A stretch of DNA of 9,138 nucleotides from Bryobacterales bacterium (GTDB lineage Bacteria > Acidobacteriota > Terriglobia > Bryobacterales > Bryobacteraceae): positions 1-9,138 of the forward strand of contig JAEUQE010000294.1 of NCBI GenBank assembly GCA_016789785.1. The letters are read 5' to 3'. Positions within the stretch are counted from its first letter, which is position 1; each line of letters begins with the position of its first letter. The notes under the pieces are model-generated. The model made no database searches, had not been told where the DNA came from, and worked only from the letters and a program-made list of their open reading frames with translations. The position numbers were made by a program, and so were the translations under genes. Positions 1 to 6,743 of this stretch are shown here, in pieces.

Positions 1-238
1 GCACCTCCACCAACGTGGCATGCCGTTCCTTCGTCCAGCCGAGCGACCAGCCGAAGCGTTCCTGCAGCTCCCCTGCCAGCACGTGGATGCGCACTTCCAC
101 AATGCGCAGCTTGATTCGTCCATCCGGTTGCACACGGATAGTGTACAGCCGCGAACCAGAGCACGTTCGAATCAGGCCCGCCAACGTTCGGCGCCGCCCC
201 GCGGATCGGCGCAGCGGCGACCCGTTTGTTTCGTCCAT
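1..238 (-). CDS. Possible 5' part of an unrecognised leftward gene (partial, runs off left edge)
   Basis: The minus strand is open from an ATG at 238-236 to the left edge, 79 codons with no stop. From about residue 31 the reading looks protein-like (LYTIRVQPDGRIKLRIVEV, then a stretch with LQERFGWSLGW) and third codon positions are mostly G or C, as in the real genes nearby. The first 30 residues are Arg-rich and less convincing, so the true start may be the in-frame GTG at 133-131; neither start has a clear Shine-Dalgarno. I do not recognise the family. The IVEV...FGWSLGW pattern loosely recalls the segment just before the secretin domain of type II/III secretion and PilQ proteins, but that is only a resemblance by eye. 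The gene would be divergent from the DUF1549 gene. The repeat copy at 230-284 encodes a similar peptide broken by a TAG, so this could also be a decayed or rearranged gene. Confidence 0.35.
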   Translation of the reverse strand, partial: MDETNGSPLRRSAGRRRTLAGLIRTCSGSRLYTIRVQPDGRIKLRIVEVRIHVLAGELQERFGWSLGWTKERHATLVEV

Positions 239-284
239 CCGGTTGCACACGGGCCGTGCAAAGCTACGAACCACGGCGCGCTCG
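115..284. repeat. Direct repeat, two copies of about 55 bp (115-169 and 230-284)
   Basis: Positions 115-137 and 230-252 are identical over 23 bp (starting TTCGTCCATCCGG and ending GCACACGG). Similarity continues for another 32 bp without gaps, with 21 matches by my count, giving about 44 of 55 over the whole unit. The copies start 115 bp apart. Read on the minus strand in the same relative frame, copy 1 gives GSRLYTIRVQPDGR and copy 2 gives GS*LCTARVQPDGR, so the repeat may be a duplicated piece of coding sequence. Copy 2 ends a few bases before the TATAAT box of the rightward operon, so a regulatory role is the other possibility. Confidence 0.8.
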
Positions 285-287
285 CAC

Positions 288-293
288 TATAAT
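288..293 (+). promoter_or_regulatory. Consensus -10 box TATAAT ahead of the DUF1549 gene
   Basis: A perfect TATAAT lies 12 bp before the chosen GTG start. At normal spacing no -35 hexamer like TTGACA is visible, and there is no TG extension. Transcription from this box would begin near 299-301, leaving a leader of only about 5-7 nt, too short for a ribosome binding site. If the box is used, the operon mRNA is leaderless or nearly so. Confidence 0.45.
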
Positions 294-305
294 CGAACAA
301 AGGCC

Positions 306-2492
306 GTGGCTACACTCCAACGACAGACTCTCACTCTGGGACTCGCGGTGTCCTTCGGTGCGCTCACCTGGCTTGCCGGCGCCGCCACCCTCGACAAGGA
401 CGAAGCCTGGATCGGGAACCGCAGCAAGTTCTGGGCCTATCAGAAGCCCCAGCGCCCCGTTGTGCCTGCGCTGAAAGACAACTGGATTCGCACTCCCGTC
501 GATGCGTTCCTGCTCGAAGCCATGCGCGCGAAGAAACTCGCGCCCTCACGCCAAGCTTCGAAGGAAACTCTCATTCGACGCGTCACGCTCGACCTGACGG
601 GCCTTCCGCCCACCCCCGGCGAAGTGGACGCCTTCCTTCGCGACAACTCTCCGGATGCGTACGAAAAACTCGTGGAGCGCCTGATTGCCTCGCCGCACTA
701 TGGTGAACGTTGGGGACAGCGCTGGCTCGACGTCGCGCGATACGCCGATACCGATGGCTACGAACTCGATGCCGAACGTCCGCATGCCTGGCGGTATCGC
801 GACTACGTGGTACGGAGCTTCAACTCGGACAAGCCCTACAACCGCTTCGTTCAGGAGCAGATCGCCGGCGACGAACTCTTTCCCGGCAACAAGGAAGCTC
901 TCATCGCAACCGGCTTTCATCGCGTGGGCCCCATCCACATCGTCGGCGGCAACCAGGACGAAGAGATGAACCGCCAGGAAGTGCTCACCGAGATGACTGG
1001 CGCCATCGGCAGCGTCTTCCTCGGCATGACCATCGGCTGCGCCCGTTGCCACAACCATAAGTTCGACCCCATTCCACAATCCGACTATTACCGGCTGCAG
1101 GCCGTCTTCGCCGCCACCGATTTCAAGGACACCGTTCTCGCTTCCGAGCCTGAACAGAAAGCCTATGAAGCAGCGAAGAAGGCCTACGAAGCGCGCTTGA
1201 AGCCAATCAAGGACGAGATCGCGAAGATCGAAAAGCCGTATCGTGAAAAGATCCGCGCGCAGAAGTTCGCCATGCTCGAACAGCGCTATAAAGATGTCCT
1301 TGCCATCGACAAGGACAAGCGCGACGAGAAGCAGAAGACCCTCGCCAAGGAAGCCGAAGGCCAGATCAAAGTCTCTTGGGACGAAGTGCTGGCCGTGTTG
1401 ACTCCGGAGGATCGCGAACAGCGTGCCGGGCTTCGCAAGCAGATGCATCGGATCGAATACGATCAGCCCGATCCGCCCGAAGCCGCCTATGGAGTGCGGA
1501 ATCTCGAAAAGGCGCCCGCGACCCATATTCTCAAAGTCGGCGACCATCGCCATAAGCTCGGAGAAGTGGGCCCTGGCTTTCCGCGAGTAGTGCCCGGCAT
1601 TGATTCCAATGCGCCGGCCACCGCAGGCCAACGCCGCGCCGCACTGGCCACATGGCTCACCTCACCCGACCATCCCCTGGTCGCGCGGGTGATGGTGAAT
1701 CGCATCTGGCAGTTCCGCATGGGCACAGGTATTGTCGCCACGCCCAATGATTTCGGCACGCTCGGCTCACGTCCGTCCAATCAGAAGCTGCTCGATTGGC
1801 TCGCCACTGAGTTCGTGGCCGGCAATTGGAGCGTCAAAACAATTGATCGCCATATTGTTTTATCCAATGCCTACCGTCAGGTAACGGCCAACGATGAGGC
1901 CAAGGCAAAAATCGACGGTGAGAACAAGCTTCATTGGCGCATGAACCGGAGGCGGCTGGAAGGCGAAGCAATTCGTGACAACATCCTGGCGGTGAGCGGA
2001 AAGCTCAGCCCGCAACTCGCAGGCAAGCCCATCAAGGTGCCCATCGAGCAGGAGGTCTACGACATCATCTTTACCGAAGGCGAACCGGACAACCTGTGGC
2101 CCGTCGCGCTCGATCCGAACCAGCATCACCGCCGCAGCATCTATCTGCTAAACAAGCGCACGGTCCGACTGCCCTTCCTGGCCAACTTCGATCAGCCCGA
2201 CGCGATGAGTTCCTGCCCTATCCGTCCGGTCAGCACGCATGCGCTGCAGGCGCTCTCTCTCATGAATAGCGACTTTGCGCATCAGCAGTCCGCCTTCTTC
2301 GCCACGCGCCTCGAAACGGAGTGCGGCGAGGATGCCGATTGCCGCGTTCGCCGCGCTTACAAACACACGCTCGCTCGGGCACCGCGCCCCGTGGAATTGC
2401 AGATGGCCCGAACCTTCTTCGCTGAAGGCGGGCGCCTGGAGGACTTCGCACTCGCGTTGTTGAATCGCAATGAATTCGTCTACATCCCGTAG
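306..2492 (+). CDS. DUF1549/DUF1553 domain protein with a CxxCH motif, predicted exported
   Basis: This is a 728-residue protein. I chose the GTG at 306 because it begins a Sec-like signal peptide (hydrophobic residues 9-27, possible cleavage after AGAA, residue 27), while the sequence upstream in the same frame is Arg- and Ser-rich noise. The DUF1549 (PSCyt2) domain runs from about residue 63 to 275, with the family signatures [39 protein letters not shown] and the haem-type motif CARCH at 245-249 followed by NHKFDPIP. A charged Lys/Glu/Ala-rich stretch at about 280-385 is probably a coiled coil or long helical linker. The DUF1553 (PSD1) domain runs from about 440 to the end, with [21 protein letters not shown] and the typical closing [11 protein letters not shown]. 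The N-terminal cytochrome domain (PSCyt1) found in many relatives is absent. Molecular function is unknown; haem binding is inferred only from CxxCH. It overlaps the DUF1501 gene, its usual partner. Confidence 0.93.
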   Translation: MATLQRQTLTLGLAVSFGALTWLAGAATLDKDEAWIGNRSKFWAYQKPQRPVVPALKDNWIRTPVDAFLLEAMRAKKLAPSRQASKETLIRRVTLDLTGLPPTPGEVDAFLRDNSPDAYEKLVERLIASPHYGERWGQRWLDVARYADTDGYELDAERPHAWRYRDYVVRSFNSDKPYNRFVQEQIAGDELFPGNKEALIATGFHRVGPIHIVGGNQDEEMNRQEVLTEMTGAIGSVFLGMTIGCARCHNHKFDPIPQSDYYRLQAVFAATDFKDTVLASEPEQKAYEAAKKAYEARLKPIKDEIAKIEKPYREKIRAQKFAMLEQRYKDVLAIDKDKRDEKQKTLAKEAEGQIKVSWDEVLAVLTPEDREQRAGLRKQMHRIEYDQPDPPEAAYGVRNLEKAPATHILKVGDHRHKLGEVGPGFPRVVPGIDSNAPATAGQRRAALATWLTSPDHPLVARVMVNRIWQFRMGTGIVATPNDFGTLGSRPSNQKLLDWLATEFVAGNWSVKTIDRHIVLSNAYRQVTANDEAKAKIDGENKLHWRMNRRRLEGEAIRDNILAVSGKLSPQLAGKPIKVPIEQEVYDIIFTEGEPDNLWPVALDPNQHHRRSIYLLNKRTVRLPFLANFDQPDAMSSCPIRPVSTHALQALSLMNSDFAHQQSAFFATRLETECGEDADCRVRRAYKHTLARAPRPVELQMARTFFAEGGRLEDFALALLNRNEFVYIP

Positions 2493-3903
2493 CCACATCC
2501 CCGGAGTCCGCACACGGCGCGACGTTCTTCGCAACGCGGCCCATGGCTTTGGCGCGCTCGCACTGCAACAGATGCTGGTGCGCGATGGCCTCGCCAAACC
2601 GCGCGTCAGCCCGCTTGCCCCGAAGCCCGCTCACTTCGCTGCCAAGGCGAAGTCCGTTATCTTCCTCTTCATGGTCGGCGCGCCGAGCCAGATCGATACT
2701 TTCGATCCCAAGCCGCTGCTCAAGAAGCACGAAGGCCAGCAGTTGCCTGCAAGCTTCGGCAAGATCCAGAGCCAGTTCACCGACGGTTCCACACCGATCC
2801 TCTCTTCACCGTGGAGCTTCAAGCAATACGGCAAGTCGGGTGCGTGGGTCTCGACGTTGTTTCCCAACCTGGCGCAGTGCGTGGACGACATGTGCTTCGT
2901 GCGCAACTTCTATACCGAGAGCGTGGTGCATGCTCCGGCCATGTATCAGGTGCACAGCGGCCGCATTCTGATGGGCTATCCGAGCATGGGCGCATGGGTC
3001 ACCTACGGGCTTGGGTCGGAGTCAGAGAATCTGCCGGCTTACGTCGTGATGCCGCAGCCTGAAGGAACTCCCGAAGGCGGCACACCTTGCTGGGGATCGG
3101 GCTTCCTGCCGGCAGTGTACCAGGGCACGCTGCTCCGTAGCGGAACGAACCCAGTGCTGCACTTGAAACCTCCGCAGGGCGTCACCATGGAGCGCCAACG
3201 CAAGACGTTGGATCTCGTACAGAAGATGAACGATCTCGACACCGAAGAGACCGACACCGAGATGGCGGCGCGCATCTCGAGCTATGAGCTTGCGTTTCGC
3301 ATGCAGCAGCATGCACCCGAAGCGGTCGACATATCGAAGGAGTCGGACGCCACGCGCAAGATGTACGGCCTCGACGAGAAGCACACCTCGGAGTTCGGGA
3401 CGCGGTTGCTACTGGCGCGGCGCATGGTGGAACGCGGGGTTCGCTTCGTGCAGATCTACTCGGGAGGAGGGCCTGTCTCGATTCAATGGGACGCGCATAC
3501 CGATCTCGTTCAGAATCACGAGAAGATGTGCGGCATGACCGATAAGCCGATTGCAGGTCTGTTGAAAGATCTGAAGTCGCGCGGCTTGCTTGATTCCACG
3601 CTGGTGATCTGGGGCAGTGAGTTCGGCCGTCTGCCGATGTCGCAGTCCGGCAATGGCCGTGATCACAATCCGCACGGCTTCACAATGTGGTTTGCCGGAG
3701 GCGGGACGAAGGGCGGGACCGTGCTCGGCGACACCGATGACTTCGGGCTTCACGCCATCCAAGGCTGGCACATGCGCGACTTCCACGCGACCATTCTGCA
3801 GGCGCTCGGCCTGGATCAGCACAAGCTGTGGTATCTGCACAATGGCCGTCATGAGAAGCTCACCGATTTCGGCGGCAAGGTGATTGAGAAAGTCTTCGCC
3901 TGA
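2470..3903 (+). CDS. DUF1501 family protein with a twin-arginine signal
   Basis: This is a 477-residue protein of the DUF1501 family, placed in the alkaline phosphatase/sulfatase-like clan; the substrate is unknown. The N-terminus carries a Tat-type motif, TRRDVLR at residues 15-21, followed by the weakly hydrophobic [10 protein letters not shown], so export of a folded protein is likely. Family signatures are [20 protein letters not shown] at 63-82, WDAHTDL at 340-346, the EFGR box (GSEFGRLP, 382-389), GRDHNPHGF at 396-404, and a C-terminal stretch with [13 protein letters not shown] and [14 protein letters not shown]. The Asp and His residues in these motifs are the likely metal ligands by clan analogy. 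The ATG at 2470 lies inside the end of the DUF1549 gene (23-bp overlap) with no clear Shine-Dalgarno, so translation is probably coupled. Length and motifs look complete and undamaged. Confidence 0.95.
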   Translation: MNSSTSRSHIPGVRTRRDVLRNAAHGFGALALQQMLVRDGLAKPRVSPLAPKPAHFAAKAKSVIFLFMVGAPSQIDTFDPKPLLKKHEGQQLPASFGKIQSQFTDGSTPILSSPWSFKQYGKSGAWVSTLFPNLAQCVDDMCFVRNFYTESVVHAPAMYQVHSGRILMGYPSMGAWVTYGLGSESENLPAYVVMPQPEGTPEGGTPCWGSGFLPAVYQGTLLRSGTNPVLHLKPPQGVTMERQRKTLDLVQKMNDLDTEETDTEMAARISSYELAFRMQQHAPEAVDISKESDATRKMYGLDEKHTSEFGTRLLLARRMVERGVRFVQIYSGGGPVSIQWDAHTDLVQNHEKMCGMTDKPIAGLLKDLKSRGLLDSTLVIWGSEFGRLPMSQSGNGRDHNPHGFTMWFAGGGTKGGTVLGDTDDFGLHAIQGWHMRDFHATILQALGLDQHKLWYLHNGRHEKLTDFGGKVIEKVFA

Positions 3904-3957
3904 GCCTATCAGCTCACCGGCCTGCGCACGGCCAGGCGTCCCGAAGAACCGGGGCGC
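3901..3957 (+). terminator. Cluster of hairpins after the DUF1501 stop, possible terminator
   Basis: Three stem-loops follow each other from the stop codon. TGAGC 3901-3905 pairs with GCTCA 3912-3916. GCCTG 3920-3924 pairs with CAGGC 3933-3937. GCGTCCCG 3936-3943 pairs with CGGGGCGC 3950-3957 over 8 bp with one T-G wobble and the loop AAGAAC. The last is the strongest and overlaps the second by 2 bp. No T-run follows, so this is not a classical intrinsic terminator. It may end or protect the mRNA between convergent genes. Confidence 0.4.
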
Positions 3958-4091
3958 GGCATGACGCCGACGCTGCCGTGAGGCCCACGGAGCCAAATGG
4001 CCAAGTGCACAGTATTGAGCCTGTGCCACCGCCGCCGCAAGATGTCCACACCCGAAGGTTCGACCTGCACCCGAATTGCGACTGGGCGCCG
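3904..4091. other. Gap between convergent genes, with unassigned open frames on both strands
   Basis: The 188 bp between the DUF1501 stop and the TPR stop hold no gene I can assign. On the minus strand the frame of the TPR gene stays open for 60 codons past its TAG, ending at TGA 3911-3909, with mostly G or C in third positions. It contains VAIRVQVEPSGVDIL and a Gly/Pro/Arg-rich tail. On the plus strand another frame is open from about 3912 into the TPR gene. Neither has a start with a ribosome binding site. Open frames of this length are expected by chance in DNA this GC-rich, so I call neither a gene. Confidence 0.5.
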
Positions 4092-5360
4092 CTATTTCTT
4101 CATGACGATGTAGTGGCTCGATTCTTTCAATAAACTCTGGTAGGCGCGACCGCTGGAACGCACTCGGGGGTCTTCGGGCCCCAGGGCGGTGGTCAGCACA
4201 GGCATCGCTTCGCGATACAGACGAATCGCCTCGACATAGTACCGCTGGGCGCGTCGGACTTCCGCCAGCCGGATGCGCAACATCACGGGAAAGCGATGCA
4301 CCGGGCCAAGCACTGGCTCGACGATCGCAATCGCCCGCTTCAGGTTCGACGCCGCGATTCCTTCGTTGCCTTTCTCATGCTGCATGTCCGCATAGTTCGA
4401 AAGACACATCGCGAAATCGATTGAGGTATCGCCGCTCGAAGCTTCCAGGACGCGGAGCGCCTGTTGATACAGCGGCTCGGCGTCTTCCAGGCGGCCCTGA
4501 TGGCGCAAGGCTTGAGCGAGGTTGTTCCAAGCCAAAGCGGTCTTCGGATGGTTCGGACCAAGGGTCTGCTCGTAGATCTGCGCCGCACGCCGGAACAAGG
4601 GCTCGGCCTGATCAAAGCGTCTGCGCTGCGCAGCCACTTCTCCGATGCCGAGCAGTGCCGCTGCGGAAAACATGTCTTCCCCGCGGCCCGTGTTCTGAAA
4701 GATGGTGAGGGCCTGGCGAAGACCTTCTTCGGCTTCTTTGAGGTGGCCCAGTTCGAGTTCGATGCATGCTACCACTTGCAGCTTCTCGGCCAGGGTGGGA
4801 TGGCCCGCATGCAGCCGCTTCGCCGTGATCCGGAGAGCGCGCTCGGCAAGCGGCAACGCTTTCAGTGCGTCGCCCAGCGCACGGTAGAAGTCTGCCTGAT
4901 TCGCAAGGGCTGTCGCGAACTCCAGGCTCTGATTGCCGCTCTCGCGATCGGTCTCTTCAATCGCCTTGCGATAGGTGGCTTCGGCCTCGGCATAGCGGGC
5001 CTTCGAACGATAGATGCCCGCGAGATTTGTCAGAGTGTTGCCGATGCGAACATCGGCCGGGCGGTGGCGCTTGTGTTCGGCGATTGCCTGCATATACAGG
5101 GATTCGGCCTCTTCGAATTGGCCGAGGATCTGGCAGGCGGCGCCGAGGTTGTTCAACATCACGACGAGGCGGGGGTCCTGGGCAGCGGCGGAGTGGTAAC
5201 GGGTGATTGCCTCGCGGTAGAGGCCAGCCGAATCACGATGCTGCCCAGCCCGAAAGGCCGCCTGGGCCTGTTCGAAGGTATCTTCCCATTGGGTTCGATT
5301 CGCAGACATAACGGCGCCTGCGAATGCTACCACCATGATCGTTCGAGTGATCCTCTTCAT
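4092..5360 (-). CDS. Exported tetratricopeptide repeat protein (kinesin-light-chain type)
   Basis: This is a 422-residue protein. The start is the ATG at 5360-5358, preceded at 5 nt by a strong Shine-Dalgarno AGGAGG. An in-frame ATG at 5378 is rejected because its first codons would cover that site. Residues 1-20 (MKRITRTIMVVAFAGAVMSA) are a Sec signal peptide with a possible cleavage after MSA. The rest is about nine TPR units of roughly 42 residues, for example NNLGAACQILGQFEEAESLY, NLAGIYRSKARYAEAEATYR and NNLAQALRHQGRLEDAEPLY. The longer spacing with linkers such as LGPNHPKT is typical of TPR_10/TPR_12 (kinesin light chain) repeats. Such proteins bind other proteins; the partner is unknown. 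No kinase or enzyme domain is fused. It follows the MFS gene by 75 bp on the same strand and could be the last gene of that operon or have its own promoter. Confidence 0.93.
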   Translation of the reverse strand: MKRITRTIMVVAFAGAVMSANRTQWEDTFEQAQAAFRAGQHRDSAGLYREAITRYHSAAAQDPRLVVMLNNLGAACQILGQFEEAESLYMQAIAEHKRHRPADVRIGNTLTNLAGIYRSKARYAEAEATYRKAIEETDRESGNQSLEFATALANQADFYRALGDALKALPLAERALRITAKRLHAGHPTLAEKLQVVACIELELGHLKEAEEGLRQALTIFQNTGRGEDMFSAAALLGIGEVAAQRRRFDQAEPLFRRAAQIYEQTLGPNHPKTALAWNNLAQALRHQGRLEDAEPLYQQALRVLEASSGDTSIDFAMCLSNYADMQHEKGNEGIAASNLKRAIAIVEPVLGPVHRFPVMLRIRLAEVRRAQRYYVEAIRLYREAMPVLTTALGPEDPRVRSSGRAYQSLLKESSHYIVMKK

Positions 5361-5363
5361 GAT

Positions 5364-5386
5364 CCCCTCCTGAAACAAGCTTCAGG
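5364..5386 (-). promoter_or_regulatory. Strong ribosome binding site of the TPR gene, partly within a hairpin
   Basis: On the minus strand the leader reads CCTGAA-GCTTGT-TTCAGG, then AGGGG and ATC before the ATG. The two 6-bp arms (5386-5381 and 5374-5369) are perfect complements with a 6-nt loop. The second arm contains the first three bases of the AGGAGG Shine-Dalgarno. The fold would partly hide the ribosome binding site. It is short, so the effect may be modest. Confidence 0.5.
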
Positions 5387-5416
5387 CAAGAGGTTTCGCG
5401 AGAAGAGTAACGAGCG

Positions 5417-5442
5417 GTAATCTTACGGTGGCTGATTACGGT
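5417..5442. repeat. Small inverted and direct repeats at the end of the MFS gene
   Basis: GTAATC 5417-5422 and GATTAC 5434-5439 form a perfect 6-bp inverted repeat with an 11-nt loop. TTACGGT occurs twice, at 5423-5429 and 5436-5442. The right part covers the MFS stop codon (TAA, 5438-5436). No T-run follows on the minus strand. The repeats could be a weak terminator, an operator for the TPR gene, or chance. Confidence 0.3.
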
Positions 5443-6743
5443 AAAGAGGCTTGCTTTTCGAGCGAGCGGGTGGTGTCAACCATCAGGGCGCAAAGGCCGA
5501 GCACGACGAACCCGCCGGCGCAGAGCCAGAACACTTCGCGCCAGTCCGGATAGTGCAGCGAACTGGCGAGGATCATGGGGATGACCTTCGCGACCGCGGA
5601 TGCGCCGAAGTTGCCCCACATGTTGCTCCAGGCCATGGTAGCCGCGACATGACGCCCGCCGATGTCCTGGCCGACGGCCCACACCGCGGGTCCGAGGCTA
5701 TCGCTGGCAAACGCAACCACACCACAGGCCACCGCCACCATCACGGGATCAGAGAGCAGCGGACAAACCAGATAGGCGGCCACGCACACCGCGCTGCCGA
5801 AGAGGAATGGCAGCCGGCGTCCCCATCGCTGGCCGTAACGGCGGGTCAGAGTGTCGCACCACCAACCGCCAAACAACATGCCGCTGAGGCTGAAGGCAAG
5901 CGCGATGGAGACGTAGCGGCTTGCCGTGACACGATCAAGGTGGCGCACCTCCACGAGATACGCGGGCAGCCACGTGATGAGAAACGCCCATCCGATGTTC
6001 AACCCCATTGCCCCTGCGTTGAAGAACCATAGACCGCCATGGCGCACCAGCGCTCCCCATGGCGATGCGAGCCTGGGGGCGGCGGCCGGCGGTGAGCCTG
6101 AGCGGATCAGCTCGCGCTCGGCGTCATTGGCCCAGGGATGCGAGTCGGGATGATCGCGAAAGACAACGCGTGTGGCGATCGCAAGCACAAGCCCGATGGC
6201 TCCATAGATCCACAGCACAGGACGCCACGAACCAAGCGCGGCAATGGCGCCCGCAGTCAGCCATAGCGCGAGTGAATTGCCCACACGACCACCGAAGGCG
6301 ACCACGCTGTTGGCGCGACCGCGTTGGAGAAACGGAAACCATCGGGTGATCAACAAGCCGCTTGCGGGATAGGCGCCGGCTTCGGCGAGTCCGCAAGCAA
6401 CGCGCACGGCGAGCATTGACCATAGCCCCGTGGCAAAGCCGGTAGCCGCGGTGCACAACGACCAAAGCACGATGTAGGTGACCAGCATGCGGCGCGGGCC
6501 AAAGCGATCGGCCAGCCAACCGGCAGGGGTTTGCCCGATCGCATATGCGAAGAAGAACGACGCAAGCACATCGCCGGTTCGTTCCTTGTCGAGGCCAAGC
6601 TCCTGTTGAAAGCTCAGCGACTGTACCACGGCGCCCATGCAGATGCGGTCGAGATACAGCAGAAAGGCATTGGCCGTGGCGACCGTTAGCAGCGCGTAGC
6701 GAATGCGCGTGGGCTTGCCCTGAGTGGCTTGCAATGTGCTCAC
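5436..6743 (-). CDS. Major facilitator superfamily transporter, ACS (anion:cation symporter)-like
   Basis: This is a 435-residue inner-membrane carrier with about 12 hydrophobic segments and a short central cytoplasmic loop (about 200-230). The first segment carries YLDR (30-33), the conserved Asp-Arg of the ACS family. MFS motif A is GWLADRFGPRR at 75-85 after the second segment. RVACGLAEAGAYPA (114-127) and RWFPFLQRGRANS (134-146) match the ACS consensus around segments 4 and 5. The family takes up organic anions such as sugar acids, with protons or sodium; the substrate cannot be read from sequence. The start is a GTG at 6743-6741 overlapping the stop of the dipeptidase gene (GTGA), with no good Shine-Dalgarno of its own, so translation is probably coupled. 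The pairing suggests the carrier brings in the substrate, or exports a product, of the dipeptidase. Confidence 0.92.
   Translation of the reverse strand: MSTLQATQGKPTRIRYALLTVATANAFLLYLDRICMGAVVQSLSFQQELGLDKERTGDVLASFFFAYAIGQTPAGWLADRFGPRRMLVTYIVLWSLCTAATGFATGLWSMLAVRVACGLAEAGAYPASGLLITRWFPFLQRGRANSVVAFGGRVGNSLALWLTAGAIAALGSWRPVLWIYGAIGLVLAIATRVVFRDHPDSHPWANDAERELIRSGSPPAAAPRLASPWGALVRHGGLWFFNAGAMGLNIGWAFLITWLPAYLVEVRHLDRVTASRYVSIALAFSLSGMLFGGWWCDTLTRRYGQRWGRRLPFLFGSAVCVAAYLVCPLLSDPVMVAVACGVVAFASDSLGPAVWAVGQDIGGRHVAATMAWSNMWGNFGASAVAKVIPMILASSLHYPDWREVFWLCAGGFVVLGLCALMVDTTRSLEKQASLP

Noticed and set aside
15..305. Extension of the DUF1549 protein upstream to an ATG at 15
   Set aside because: The extra 97 residues are Arg/Ser/Pro-rich without family similarity, they cross the repeat and the -10 box, and a signal peptide begins at the GTG at 306.
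1038..1052. CARCH as proof of a c-type cytochrome
   Set aside because: A single CxxCH is conserved in DUF1549, but haem attachment is not shown by sequence alone, so the protein is not named a cytochrome.
546..1631. Long minus-strand open frame (361 codons) opposite the DUF1549 gene
   Set aside because: It lies fully opposite a strongly supported gene with family motifs, has no recognisable domain, and is the usual antisense shadow of a GC-rich gene.
3409..4029. Minus-strand open frame of 206 codons across the DUF1501 end and the convergent gap
   Set aside because: Most of it is antisense to conserved DUF1501 motifs, and it has no domain or ribosome binding site.
4050..4085. Peptide similarity between IRVQVEPSG in the convergent gap and IRVQPDG at the left edge, as a third repeat copy
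   Set aside because: The DNA matches only in short patches needing gaps; this is not distinguishable from chance without a search.
4464..5420. Plus-strand open frame of 318 codons opposite the TPR gene
   Set aside because: It mirrors the TPR codons and contains no known motif; the TPR reading has a signal peptide, a strong ribosome binding site and clear repeats.
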